Source of the DNA: Circinella minor
Taxonomy: Eukaryota > Mucoromycota > Mucoromycetes > Mucorales > Lichtheimiaceae
Length of the DNA: 64,000 bases
Reading direction: 5' to 3'
Assembly (NCBI GenBank): GCA_016758965.1
Contig: JAEPRB010000114.1
Location: 1-64,000 of the forward strand
The notes under the pieces were generated by a model. The model did not search any database. It saw nothing but the letters and a program-made list of their open reading frames with translations, and was not told the origin of the DNA. Below, in pieces: positions 1 to 9,706 of this stretch. A program made the position numbers and the translations under genes. The first letter of the stretch is position 1, and each line of letters starts with the position of its first letter.

Positions 1-291
1 GTTTTCTTTGAGCATAAAGCCTCTTAAACTCATTATAAGATTTCTCTTTTGTGGATTCAGACGTAATATTCCTGAATATAAGAACTCCCACAACCCATAT
101 TTCTATTCTATTTCATACAATTTATTAATTAAATACAATCACATAGTATATTATTTCTTCTTTATTTTATACAATTATACGAAGTACTTCAATCATACAT
201 TGAACGCTTCACTATAATAGTAGATAATCCAATATATAATCTCTAATATATACATTCATCCAATGGAACCCCCTCCCATAAGAATGTACCA

Positions 292-631
292 CAGTCAACC
301 CCCGCTTTTGCACCTCCCGCTTGTGCAATTCTCCCAGTTTTGCACCATTGGTTTTTGAAAATGTTAAAAATACTTAATAGAATCGCAACTTACAACTTGC
401 ATCAAGGTTTTTGGGCAAATTGCGCTTATCGGGAGGAAACTATAATTTAATAATTGTGTATATTATTCTTATGAATATTTATCCAAATATGGAAATAACC
501 AAAATGCTAGCAAAGAATAATTGATGAGATGCTGTATTTTAATATATATCAAGTTTCGTTTGTTGCAAGTCTTCGGTTCTGCAACAAAAAAATTAGGAAA
601 TCTCAGGTGTGCAAAAACCGGGAGTTGACTG
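292..631. mobile_element. pogo/Tigger-like MITE, 340 bp
   Basis: The two ends are imperfect inverted repeats beginning CAGTCAAC; about 22 of the outer 27 bases pair. Just inside the left end the word TTTTGCAC recurs, and the right end carries its complement. A TA follows the right end; the left flank is CA, so the target duplication is imperfect. No ORF lies inside. The CAGTCAAC-type end next to TA fits pogo/Fot-type Tc1-mariner relatives; the class is inferred from ends only. Confidence 0.55.
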
Positions 632-632
632 T

Positions 633-1217
633 ATAACTTTTGTTTAATCTATTGTCATTTTGTAACAAATGTAAATATAATAAAAAAGGAAGTTATGTAT
701 ATAGGAATCGATGTATCATACATACTATATGTACCATTATTTTTTTCTTATCAGTGGGAATTCAGTGGTTTAGTAGAGAATTAGAAAAATAAATTAAGGA
801 GGTAGATTTAACAAAAAGAACCAATATGAAGAAATTGGTTTATTGGCAAATGGACCAAGAAAATATATATGCACATAGAATATAAGATTACCATACCCAT
901 ACCTATTCTAATTTTTTTTTACAAAATATACAAATATAGACTACCTTGACATTATCAAAGATTAGCATAGTTTTATTATCATTATTCGATGGTTATTAAA
1001 TCCTTCTCCTTCTTCCATCCTCTCTCGATTTCTTTCTCTTTATTTATCAAGGACTATTTTAGAAACGAAATGAAACGACACAAATCTAAAATGGGAAATA
1101 ATCAATAGGAAGCATTATTTTATTATAATTATTATCATACACATATAGAAAGGTTTTTTCGGGGCGGGGGTTTAAGGAGAGAATAAACATTGTGAACATA
1201 AGAAAAGGTCATTGTAA
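633..1217. other. AT-rich spacer, no gene seen
   Basis: No ORF with a recognisable product and no clear repeat boundary was found between the MITE and the LINE fragment. A short G-run (GGGGCGGGGG) near 1160 is the only GC-rich patch. Confidence 0.5.
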
Positions 1218-1831
1218 GCGATTTATTTCTCATATTCCTTACAGGCCTTTCTCCCTAGTATTAGTTTTCCCCGTCCCATTGATTTAGTCACCTCTCGTAT
1301 TTTTCGTATATCTGTTTTACCTAAATTTCTTAACAATCCTAACTATAATTTTGTAGAGCCTCTGGGAACACGGCAATGGCGTCGGTTTTGGTCTATTCCT
1401 CTTAATTCTATTGTACAGAACTTTTGGTTCCACATTTTACATCAAACTGTCCCTAATGCCACCACCTTACATAACACTGCTGCAAATATTCCTCCCTCTA
1501 CTTCCTGTCTATTTTGTAACTCTCCAGATTCTTTATGCCATTTTCTATACTCTTGTCCTGTTAAATGGGCTGTATGGCACACTATCTGGTTTGATCTTTT
1601 ACTATACACTCTAACTATCAATGACGTTCATCACGCTATCTTTTCATTACGTTTTCCTCATAATCCTTCTTCCCTTGATACTCATACATTGTTGCTTCCA
1701 TAATGCATGGTATTTGGTCTGCACATCTTAATTATTACCACCAAGTTATATTTAATCATTATTCAATATGCTCAAACATACATTATTTAATATCTCGTAC
1801 ATATCTAAACAAACCGTACGAACCACCCTGA
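1218..1831 (+). pseudogene. LINE (non-LTR retrotransposon) 3' fragment, zf-RVT region
   Basis: An open frame from 1218 to about 1701 reads as the C-terminal tail of a non-LTR retrotransposon reverse transcriptase: a tryptophan-rich stretch (RQWRRFWSIPLNSIVQNFWF), a histidine-rich linker, then CLFCNSPDSLCHFLYSCPVKW, a CxxC...HxxxxC zinc knuckle of the zf-RVT type. The frame shifts near 1703 and resumes in another frame with IWSAHLNYYHQVIFNHY, the usual last block of such ORFs, ending at the stop at 1829-1831. No start, no polymerase core and no poly-A tail are present, so this is a 5'-truncated, frameshifted relic. Family assignment rests on the motif order; clade not determined. Confidence 0.7.
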
Positions 1832-2459
1832 TTTTATATCATAAACTTCACTTTCCCTTTCTCCAACATGACAAAAAAAAATTTTGTATAATCCCCTCCT
1901 CTTTCATTTCGTATATCTCAACTGGAATCGACCAACTCACTACACTTGGGTCAAGTTCTCCAAGCTCATATCTTTATTTGTCTCAGAATTTATTTTGTTT
2001 CCCCTTCTTAGCTGCACCTCTCTGTTATAAATCCCGACGTGTAGTTAAATAAAAAAGGATTTACCATTTTGTTACACAAACGCATCGAATATCCTGCAAA
2101 TCAGATTTCCATTGTTACAACTTGAATTTTTCAAATAAAAATATTATCATTCAGAAATAAATGTAATCAAAATAGGAAGTCATTCATTGTTTTCATTCGA
2201 TAATTTTAAAAATAGTAGCTCTCATAGTACATGTGGCCAATTTAAAACTTTTAACAAAGTTCTGTTACTATTACTAAAGTAACTTAGTTTGTGCTTGAAT
2301 TGCTTAATAAATATTGATAAAAAAGGCGTTCTCACTATATATAAAGATGTAGTGGACTAATTTTTCGTCATAGCAATATACTATTCCTACATATTCAAAT
2401 ACAAAAACATAAAGTGCTCTATAATACATATAAACGTCAATTTTATTGTCAAATACATA
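1832..2459. other. spacer, possible LINE 3' tail
   Basis: AT-rich DNA following the LINE relic. A short open frame at 1768-2052 overlaps the LINE end but resembles nothing; it is probably LINE 3' untranslated sequence. No other feature seen. Confidence 0.4.
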
Positions 2460-3279
2460 CAGAGGGTCCCCGTTAATTTCATATCCGATAATTTTCACAC
2501 CTCAATAACTTCACCAAAAATCAAGGAATGGTAATAAAATTTTCACATCCCCCTTAATTTCACTTTCACAGCACTTAGCGGCATTGAATCCTCAACGGAT
2601 ATGTAAATCAAAAAAAATTATGCGATAAATATAAGGATTGTAATTAAATTAGTATACAGGATGGGTTACTTTTTTTTATTACGCCATCTGCATGTTTTTT
2701 CTTAAGAGGTTATTCAATGCTTATTCTCTTCTTGTTTTTCTCGATTCAAGCCTTTGCATATAGTACTAATATCAGGTGCCTTAAACAACTTGAATCCATT
2801 TTTAGCCCATAATGCTAGTGATCGGTTGTCATGGTTCGCGAGTTAAGTCTTTTTTTCTCAGCCAGAATACTATACTGTTCAGCTGTCAAGCCAACGTTAG
2901 ATTTGGTTATTGTCATTTTGTTTTAGTATATATAGAGCAGAAATATAGAAAAAATGGAATAATATAATAGATAAATTATCTCTGCATCTCTTGGGACTAT
3001 ATATTTATTAGCTTTTATTTTTTTAAAAAAAAGTCATAGATATGCTTAAATAAAAAAAGAAATAGCTCCAAAAATGCATTAAGAACGATCATATAGAAAT
3101 AAGTTATTAATTAATACGTATTTTGATACATTAAAAGATACTGTATACAGTAGTAAGCTGAAGTATTCAATATATGCACATTTTTGGAAAAAATTTCATA
3201 GTATCCGTTAATTTTCACACCCCTTTATTTTCACAAAAAAATTGGGAAATGGCCCTATGAAATTAACGGGGACCCTCTG
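2460..3279. mobile_element. pogo-type element with perfect TIRs and TA duplication
   Basis: The left end reads CAGAGGGTCCCCGTTAATTT and the right end is its exact reverse complement; the match is perfect over at least 24 bases. Both ends are flanked by TA (2458-2459 and 3280-3281), the target duplication of Tc1/mariner/pogo elements. Subterminal repeats of ATTTTCACACC/ATTTTCAC lie inside both ends. The 820-bp body contains a broken transposase N-terminus on the minus strand, so it is an internally deleted derivative of a larger element. A related but unpaired end occurs at 25178. Confidence 0.85.
2714..2915 (-). pseudogene. pogo transposase N-terminus, CENP-B-like HTH remnant
   Basis: Reading from an ATG at 2915, the peptide starts MTITKSNVGLTAEQYSILAE, then one frameshift near LNSR moves to a second frame with SLALWAKNGFKLFKAPDIST followed by ICKGLNREKQEENKH and a stop. 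The pattern (E..I through LALWAKxxFKLxKAP-xSTI) is that of the CENP-B N-terminal/psq-type helix-turn-helix found at the start of pogo/Tigger transposases. The DDE catalytic part is absent. Lies wholly inside the TA-flanked element, as expected. Assignment is by motif recognition. Confidence 0.6.
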
Positions 3280-3407
3280 TATACAAAAAATAAAGGAGTA
3301 TTTTGACATTTACAAAAGTAAGGATATTCATAATGACTTGATTAAAAAAAATTCGCGATTGCTGAGAAGGTTTGCTTTCTTGGTACGTATACATTTTTAT
3401 ACTTTTT

Positions 3408-3560
3408 GGTCTACTTTCGTGGTTGGCATTTTTTTTCTTTCAAACATCCTTCGTGGTTAACATTAGGTCTACTCTGGTGGTAGACATTTTCTTTTTCTTT
3501 TGGCCATCCTTCATGGTTGGCATTAGGTCTACTTTCGAGGTAGGCATTTTTGGGTGTGGA
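3408..3560. repeat. imperfect tandem repeat, about 58-60 bp unit, 2.5 copies
   Basis: Units begin at 3408, 3466 and 3526, each with GGTCTACT, then a (T)GGTTGGCATT/GGTAGACATT box, a T-rich stretch and CATCCTTC.TGGTT. The third unit is incomplete. No coding sense is apparent. Confidence 0.7.
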
Positions 3561-3599
3561 TTGCTAATCACCTCCTCGTGATTACACCTGGGCAACTAC

Positions 3600-3973
3600 A
3601 TTATCTTTAAGATAATATAGGCTAAGCATTAGCATTTTATTTATTTGATTTTGGAACTAATAAGGATATATGTTATCGTTTAAAATGATGTGGTTTATTT
3701 TTTTTTAAAGATAAATGGGTATTAAATAGACAGAAGAGGATATTAGAGAGTTTGATGATAGTATTGAAATAAAGTTTTCTTTACAGCCACACATATTTAT
3801 GGGATTATTGTTTGAAAGGAGATTATAATCGTTATTATTGATCTTGAGCTTAATATTGATATATAAATTGTATGGCGTTACTCTACTTTTCTTTTATACC
3901 TAAAACTGAGATGAATACATTTTTTATATGTACGTATTGTTAGTAATAGTAATTTTAAATTCCTTTCTATTTA
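3600..3973. other. spacer before Tc1/mariner copy 1
   Basis: AT-rich, no ORF of note. A 17-nt palindrome (ATTATCTTTAAGATAAT) lies near 3600. Nothing else supported. Confidence 0.4.
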
Positions 3974-4301
3974 CAGCGTTGGAAGTTAAAATTAGATTAG
4001 CTGACGAAAATGAGCCATAAAATTGTTGTATTGGGCTACAGAAAATAAATATGGGCCATCAGATAATAAAAATGAATATTATTCAAAATAAATTGTAATA
4101 TATAAGTATTGTTTAGTATATTTATTTGTATCTAAGAGAAATAGCTATATAATAACAAGTATATTTTATAAACCTTTTTCACTTGCTAAACAACGGTCCC
4201 AAAAAGTCAATAAATGCTTGATCCAAGCTTGACAGTCTTCGCGGGAAATGTGTTTTGATGCGATCACTTAACTTAGTATTAAGTCTTACTGAGGTAGCAT
4301 C

Positions 4302-5168
4302 TTAGTTGACAACGTCTTTAAGTTTCGACCAAAATTTCTCGATTGGGTTTAAGAAAGGAGAGTATGGTGGAAGGTAAGTAATCTCAAAACCACGTTCAGT
4401 AACCCAATCCTTGACATCAATTGTTTTATGAATAGCTGCGCTATCCATAACAAGGTAACGATACGGGATATCATGAGCTTTAATATTGGAAAGTACTTGT
4501 TCAATGAACTCCATAAAATCACTACCAGTCGTTCCTTTTTTGGGTGCCGAACCAGCATCTGCTTTTCTTTCCTTGTTTATTGATGCGTACACCTCTCGTT
4601 TGGATAATGTAATGACATCATGAGCAGTAATAGCTCCCAATATGCTGAAACTTGGACCTTTTGTTTCTACAGTAATTTTGCATGCTTTTCCAACGTTAGA
4701 ACAACCATGAGAGCGATGCTTATTTCTATTGAATCCCGCCCCATCAATGAACACACACACAGAAAAGAAGTTGATTCCAAGTGCCATCCATGCTGATACA
4801 GCTTCGTACCGTTGTAATATAATTACATCATCATCACGAGCAACAAGTTGGCGAACAGTTCGTTTGTAGGTTAGATGGCATTTATTGCGCATATGGTAGT
4901 TAACAACACGGCTGGTGATGGTTAAATATTTAAAGTGTTGGCAAAGTAAGCCAGTGACATCATTACAGCTGATTGTTGTTTGTTCATGGATCTTTTCAAA
5001 GATAAAAACTGTATGCTCTTCAGTAAGCTTTGATTTAGCACCAGTATTTTTGGACGAGCCAGGGAATACATCTTTACCATTGTTGCATGCCTCGGTCTGT
5101 TGTTTAACTCGTCGTTTGGTAGTCGAATAAGACAAAGTAACTTTTTTTGCAGCAACACTGATCGACAT
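4302..5168 (-). CDS. Tc1/mariner-type DDE transposase, copy 1
   Basis: A 288-residue frame with an HTH-like start (SVAAKKVTLSYSTTKRRVK, residues 4-22) and a DDE_3-type catalytic core: first Asp in FIDGAGFN (D142), second in YLVMDSAAIHK (D242), Glu in LPPYSPFLNPIEKFWSKLK (E277). D242 and E277 are separated by 34 residues, the DD34E spacing of Tc1-like transposases. The same frame continues upstream to an ATG at 5418 (MEDHN...) but is broken by a TAA at 5187-5189, six codons before the ATG used here. The upstream part probably belonged to the protein: either the TAA is an old mutation or a ~63-nt intron (GT at the Cys codon of KFEAC to the AG before GC-ATG) removes it. Activity unknown; the element lacks one end. 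Confidence 0.88.
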   Translation of the reverse strand: MSISVAAKKVTLSYSTTKRRVKQQTEACNNGKDVFPGSSKNTGAKSKLTEEHTVFIFEKIHEQTTISCNDVTGLLCQHFKYLTITSRVVNYHMRNKCHLTYKRTVRQLVARDDDVIILQRYEAVSAWMALGINFFSVCVFIDGAGFNRNKHRSHGCSNVGKACKITVETKGPSFSILGAITAHDVITLSKREVYASINKERKADAGSAPKKGTTGSDFMEFIEQVLSNIKAHDIPYRYLVMDSAAIHKTIDVKDWVTERGFEITYLPPYSPFLNPIEKFWSKLKDVVN

Positions 5169-5186
5169 GCCTTCAAATTCTTGTAA

Positions 5187-5418
5187 TTAAATTGACCATT
5201 TTCGCAACTTTGATATCATCTTTTGTATTGTACAGGCCTCGAATTTGACATGAAGGTGTATCATTGTTACTGGTAGGTTCCTTGAACTTTTTTTTTCTTT
5301 TATCTTGTTTCTATAATTGGTGCCTGCGGCATCCTTCCAGTTCATATAATATGAAATAGATAGAACAATTCTTTCGTCAATGGTATTAATATTATTATCA
5401 GTGGTGTTATGGTCTTCC
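5187..5418 (-). pseudogene. transposase N-terminal segment, copy 1
   Basis: In frame with and directly upstream of the DDE ORF, starting at MEDHN and ending with KLRKWSI then TAA. A lysine-rich patch (NKIKEKKSSRN) and no known motif. Present also in copy 2. Interpreted as the missing N-terminus of the transposase, separated by the shared stop or by an unspliced intron. Confidence 0.5.
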
Positions 5419-5872
5419 ATGATGACAACAAATGTAAAATAAATAAAGATATTTGAGAACAAAAAAAAAATGTCTTTTTTTGACATGACATTTATATGTG
5501 TATTAAACTTCTCTTGGCTCAAAATTATAACCATGCCATTTTTGGGTACCATAAGTGGGGCCGACGGATTTAATTATTTTGAAAATTGGCCGAAGCAAAG
5601 CTGAGGCCAACTTTTAAAGACTTATTATATTAAAACTCTCCAATTATGTAACTATATGGCATTTTTTATTGAAAGAGGAGTGGTATATATAATATATAAT
5701 ATAAAAAAGTAATATAATCGTATGTAATATCAATGGTTGTATGATATAAGCTTATATGTATCGGTTTGTTCATTTCGGAAAATTAGATTCACTGTTTGTT
5801 ATTATTTAAGAGGACATTTTTCTCGCCCTGTTTTGCCGATACAAGTATTACTATGACATATTTTACAATATT

Positions 5873-6298
5873 TCACACGTGGTGGTGCACGTAAACCATC
5901 AAAGGTACTGGTACTTTAAAAGGAACAGCATATGTAAAAGAAAATAGTGGATAAAGCAATTGTTGTGGTACATATAAATTATAAAATAATGCTGGTTTGA
6001 TTGTATTTATTGTATTATTATTACGTACTATTATTTCGTTTAAAGATGGCGTGACAGTGGAATTAGCATGCTTAGTGCTGCGTGTCTCTTCTTCTGTTGA
6101 TGGTAGTGATGATGATGAAAAAGCAGTTGCTTCATCAAAATAGCTTAAAGTCGAGGTATTTTGAGAGCAGCTAGGTTTTGTGCTTGTGGAATATTTCGCT
6201 TTCTCGATGAAGAGCATCATCCTATTGTAAAGTTTCGATTTGTTCTTTATAGCTATTTTTCGTGAAATGTATATTTTGGTACTCATACCATTTGGCAT
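5873..6298 (-). CDS. unidentified ORF inside the TIR element
   Basis: A 141-codon frame, Ser/Thr/Asn-rich in the middle, with no motif I recognise. It lies downstream of the broken frame at 6438-7379 on the same strand and could be a later exon of the same decayed element gene, or chance. No function proposed. Confidence 0.25.
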   Translation of the reverse strand: MPNGMSTKIYISRKIAIKNKSKLYNRMMLFIEKAKYSTSTKPSCSQNTSTLSYFDEATAFSSSSLPSTEEETRSTKHANSTVTPSLNEIIVRNNNTINTIKPALFYNLYVPQQLLYPLFSFTYAVPFKVPVPLMVYVHHHV

Positions 6299-6437
6299 GG
6301 TAACTATGTAAATGTGAAGGTGCCTTATAAAAAAATAGACTTCGTCCCATCAAGAAAAGCTGACCATAATTTTGAAAATCAGGTTGCTGGCTATGTTGTA
6401 GTTTTTAAGGAAAATATTGTCGAATGAGCAAGTTGTA

Positions 6438-7379
6438 TTAGTTGCGTCCAGCCTGGGTTTGTACAGGGATAGTAGCATGAGCAGCACCTTGACGTTGAGC
6501 CATGGATCTATATTGTGATCTAGCTGTATGTGCTGTAGAGCTATGTAAGATAATCAATGAAGCTAAATCAGATAAAGATGTCCTATTTCTTGTGGATAAC
6601 AATGAATTGTCTGCTGTACGGATGTTATAAAGATCCATAAGTGACCGAAGTAGAGTAGAAATTCCAAAGTCTTCATCAGAGTCATCAAGATGAAGGGCGC
6701 ATTTATGTGTCCCCGGTTCATTGTAAACGGCTGGTAATCCAAGTTATAGACGTAAATCATTTATATGTTGTGTGAGCCATACCTCATAATATCCTTCGTG
6801 AATCTTACCATGTCTGTTCATTGTTCCCACCTAAAGCATATAATAATGCATTAGTTTACGCAGTATCATTTTTTTAACCATTGAGTATACATACACCAAT
6901 GTTATTGCGAAATCAATAACCAGCAACAACAACATCAGCTAATGCTGTACTAGCGCTTGATTCATTTCTATTTTCTTCTGTAGTGTTATTATCGTCAACA
7001 GTGTTATTAGCATTATGATGGTGAGCTACTTGGGACGTAGTGTCAATGATATTTTCGATGTTATCTTATCTAGTACTATCCTCTTCTTTATCTTTATCAT
7101 TACAATCAATATTATCAAGAATATCATCTTCATCAACAGATACATCATATTGATCTTCTTCGGCTGAAGGAACCATTGTGTCAAAACATTTCACGAAGAG
7201 GTAGGTACATGATCATCCCCCGCTAATAATGATGTTGGTTCTTCCTGTACAGGCGTTGCTATAGTATTAATAAAAGCGCTCGACGATGATGGATTATCAT
7301 TTTTATTATTATCGACAGTCGCGTTAACAGAGGTAAATGATTTTTTTTGTTTGCTATCCACTCTTTTAGGACGTCCCAC
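6438..7379 (-). pseudogene. decayed element-borne gene, AT-hook-like start
   Basis: Reading down the minus strand: MGRPKRVDSKQKK (7379, an AT-hook-like GRPKR) followed by a Ser/Asn-rich tail and a stop at 7191; then an acidic Asp/Asn-rich frame from MVPSAEEDQ (7176) interrupted by stops; then MNRHGKIHEGYYEVWLTQ (6821), one in-frame TAA after NDLRL, and a continuing frame LGLPAVYNEPGTHKC... through RSLMDLYNIRTADNS to a stop at 6438. A GTATGT...TTTAG pair between the second and third blocks could be an intron. The peptide quality suggests a once-functional gene now broken by several stops. Family not recognised. Confidence 0.4.
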
Positions 7380-7718
7380 GTTGTGCCTTGAGCGTTCTAC
7401 CTCTTTTTTTTTGTAGTTGAAAATTTACTCCATTGTGAAAAAAAAAACAGAATTGTTCAATGCACTTGAACAAGATTGAATATAGCTGAATGTAGGTAAA
7501 TGGAGTTAAATGGCGTTCAATAAAGTAGAGGTAGGAACTGGGGAAGATAAATCACTTGAAACAATAATGCACCCACAACCTAAAAAAAATTAATTCTGTA
7601 TAGGCTCCAGGCATAGCAACAGATTTTTATTAAATAGAGTTCCTATTGGCCTAGATTATTAATTTTATTAACTTCTTCTCTGATTGGCTTTAGTGGCCCC
7701 ATCTACGGTATCCGCACC

Positions 7719-7843
7719 CAACTTCGGCTCGGGTACCATAAGTGGGGCCGACGGATTTAATTATTTTGAAAATTGGCCGAAGCAAGGCCAATTTTCAAAA
7801 TAATTAAATCCGTCGGCCCCACTTATGGTACCCGAGCCGAGGT
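7719..7843. repeat. near-perfect hairpin, 59-bp arms, 7-nt loop
   Basis: Arms 7719-7777 and 7785-7843 are reverse complements with a single mismatch (7722/7840), separated by GAAGCAA. The left arm contains GGGTACCATAAGTGGGGCCG. Far too long and GC-independent for a terminator; best explained as two transposon ends abutting head to head, or a snap-back foldback element. Confidence 0.9.
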
Positions 7844-8408
7844 TTGTGCGTGCTGTGCTTGAAATTGATTTAAGGAAACGCGCAGCACTTTGATTTTTTA
7901 TCCCTTCACAACTGCTTCCATCTGATCCTGTATGACTACAGTTACCTCTGAAGCAGATCCTGGCACGTCGGCAGTTTTGCTGCTATAAGAAGCAGGTATT
8001 AAAAGTGTTTTTAATGGTTTTTCTTTTCTAAATGTCATAGATATCTATAAAATTATGTATGTATACTGATCTAGGCTAAATAATTTAGGCAAAACTGAAT
8101 TATACAAGATCTTTGATGATTACTTCGAAAGAACCCATGTCAACCAATGGAAGTTGATGGATATCACGAACATTATTCTGAAAAGATACGTGGTTGGCGA
8201 TCAAAAAGAAGATATTCTCGTTATCAAGAAATATTTTTCGTCTTTTGCTGCTGAATACAAAAGTGTTGACAAGAGATTGTTGTGCAAAATGAACCGGTTG
8301 AAAGAAAAGTGTGGTGAAGTGCTGAAGTCGAATGCGGTCACTATCATTTACAATGAAAAGCAAAAGAAGGTAAAATATTTTTATATATTTCAAAAAAAAA
8401 ATACTATA

Positions 8409-8438
8409 TATGTATATATATATATATATATATATACA
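8409..8438. repeat. (TA)n microsatellite
   Basis: A TA dinucleotide run of about 30 bases inside the first intron of the broken gene. Confidence 0.85.
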
Positions 8439-9144
8439 ATTCTTGTTTGCTAATTTTAATATTTCTCAACAAAAGCAAGAAAAATCGATGTACGACAACA
8501 AACTACGAAAGGATATTTACAAGGATAAATATAACTTAAGTAATGATACACTATTAGAACCATCAAGAAGTAGCAGTAGTAAGGATGTTTCGAAACGGTC
8601 ACTTGATGAATTACCAATACGTCAACAGAAAAAGCAAAAACGATTGGAACCTGAAGATATTGCTGGTTTGGAACTGTCTGATAAAGTGCGAGCGATTTGT
8701 GCAGCATTGTAAGCATTAAACACTGAAATTTTAATTTATCTACCTAAAATGGTGTATTTTTTTTTCGAATAATTATAAGAACTGACATGACACTCTATTT
8801 ACAGTGACAAATTTAGTAAAGAGCAAAATCGATTGGATCTTTGTCGACATGGCTTCTTCCCCAACAGATTCGAAAAGTTCCTCCCGAAACTCCACAAAAT
8901 GTTAAAAGTACCATTTACAATTGCTCTCAAGAAGGAAGAACGAGATATCCTTTTGCGATTCTCCAAGGCATCTACCATGGGTGATGCTAAAAATATCCTA
9001 CGGGATGTTCCTTTGGTATCTGGTTCAGGGATTCAAAAGTATCTATTTTTGGCCATCTCAAAATTGTAAGTTTCGAGCATGAGTAGTTTTTGGAGGATGA
9101 TTGATAAGCTGACGGGAGTTTTTTATGAATTAATAGGGTTGTTA

Positions 9145-9443
9145 GAGCATGCCCAACGGACTCCCCAAATTTTTTGCTAGATATAAACCCAGAATCAGTG
9201 CCGAAATTTGGCAATTGTGCAAATCACCCAACGGACTCCCCAAATTAAGATTTTTTATTTCAAGGCACAGAAGGGTGTTTGGAGATCAGCCAGAGGCTCC
9301 CGTAATTTAGAGAATGGTGACTCTGAATTTGGGTTTTCATAGATTTAGCTTTTCATTTGGAGACTCCGTTGGGGCAATGAATCTCCAAATCGGTTCTCCA
9401 AATCTAGCAAATTTCATTTTTCGGGAGTCCGTTGGGCATGCTC
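9145..9443. mobile_element. PIF/Harbinger-like MITE with TTA duplication
   Basis: Left end GAGCATGCCCAACGGACTCC, right end its reverse complement with few mismatches (inner match extends to the TCTAGCAAATTT box). Flanked by TTA at 9142-9144 and 9444-9446, the 3-bp TWA target duplication typical of PIF/Harbinger. CCCAACGGACTCCCCAAATT occurs twice inside the left half. It sits in a coding exon and shifts the frame (302 bp added). Confidence 0.8.
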
Positions 9444-9706
9444 TTATATGGCAAAGTTGACACTTGAAGAACGCCACACATAATGAGGGATGGTACCAAA
9501 TCAACGTCTATTCCGACGTTTTCGATTTGGTATTTCTTGGTGATGATATTTACCAAACTAAACGGTAAGATTTGCTCAACTAGGAAGTTCTTTTTTTACT
9601 ATTAACAAGTGTGCTAATTATGTTCTGTAATTTACTTTAGTACTGAATGTCATGCTGCTGCCGTCAAGTTCTTAAAGAAAATGAAAAAGATCGATGAAAA
9701 AGAAAA

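Larger units (their letters stand above)
3974..5543 (-). mobile_element. Tc1/mariner element, copy 1 (right end missing)
   Basis: The left end CAGCGTTGGAAGTTAAA follows a TA (3972-3973). The body is nearly identical to the second copy at 11941-13627. Homology stops at GCCATTTTTGGG near 5543, where a different repeat (GGGTACCATAAGTGGGGCCG) begins; the last ~70 bp including the right terminal inverted repeat are gone. Carries a full-length transposase frame on the minus strand. Confidence 0.88.
5544..7843. mobile_element. uncharacterised TIR element with hairpin end, inserted in copy 1
   Basis: The 55 bases from 5544 (GGGTACCATAAGTGGGGCCG onwards) are identical to 7730-7784, and the reverse complement forms the right arm at 7785-7843. 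So a left TIR at 5544 faces a right TIR ending near 7832-7843, about 2.3 kb apart. A third, diverged TIR-like end (GGCCCCATCTACGGTATCCG) lies at about 7693-7712, which suggests nesting or end duplication. The left end abuts truncated Tc1/mariner sequence without its 12-bp outer extension (AACYTCGGCTC). Interior has decayed ORFs on the minus strand. Target duplication not visible; superfamily not assigned. Confidence 0.5.

Noticed and set aside
7719..7843. Hairpin as a transcription terminator
   Set aside because: Fungal Pol II genes do not use such terminators, the arms are 59 bp, and the sequence is shared with another transposon end at 5544.
9066..9480. Placing the PIF/Harbinger-like MITE in an intron
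   Set aside because: The acceptor TAATAG at 9131-9136 with phase 2 gives a continuous frame across the element once it is removed, so the exon interpretation fits better.
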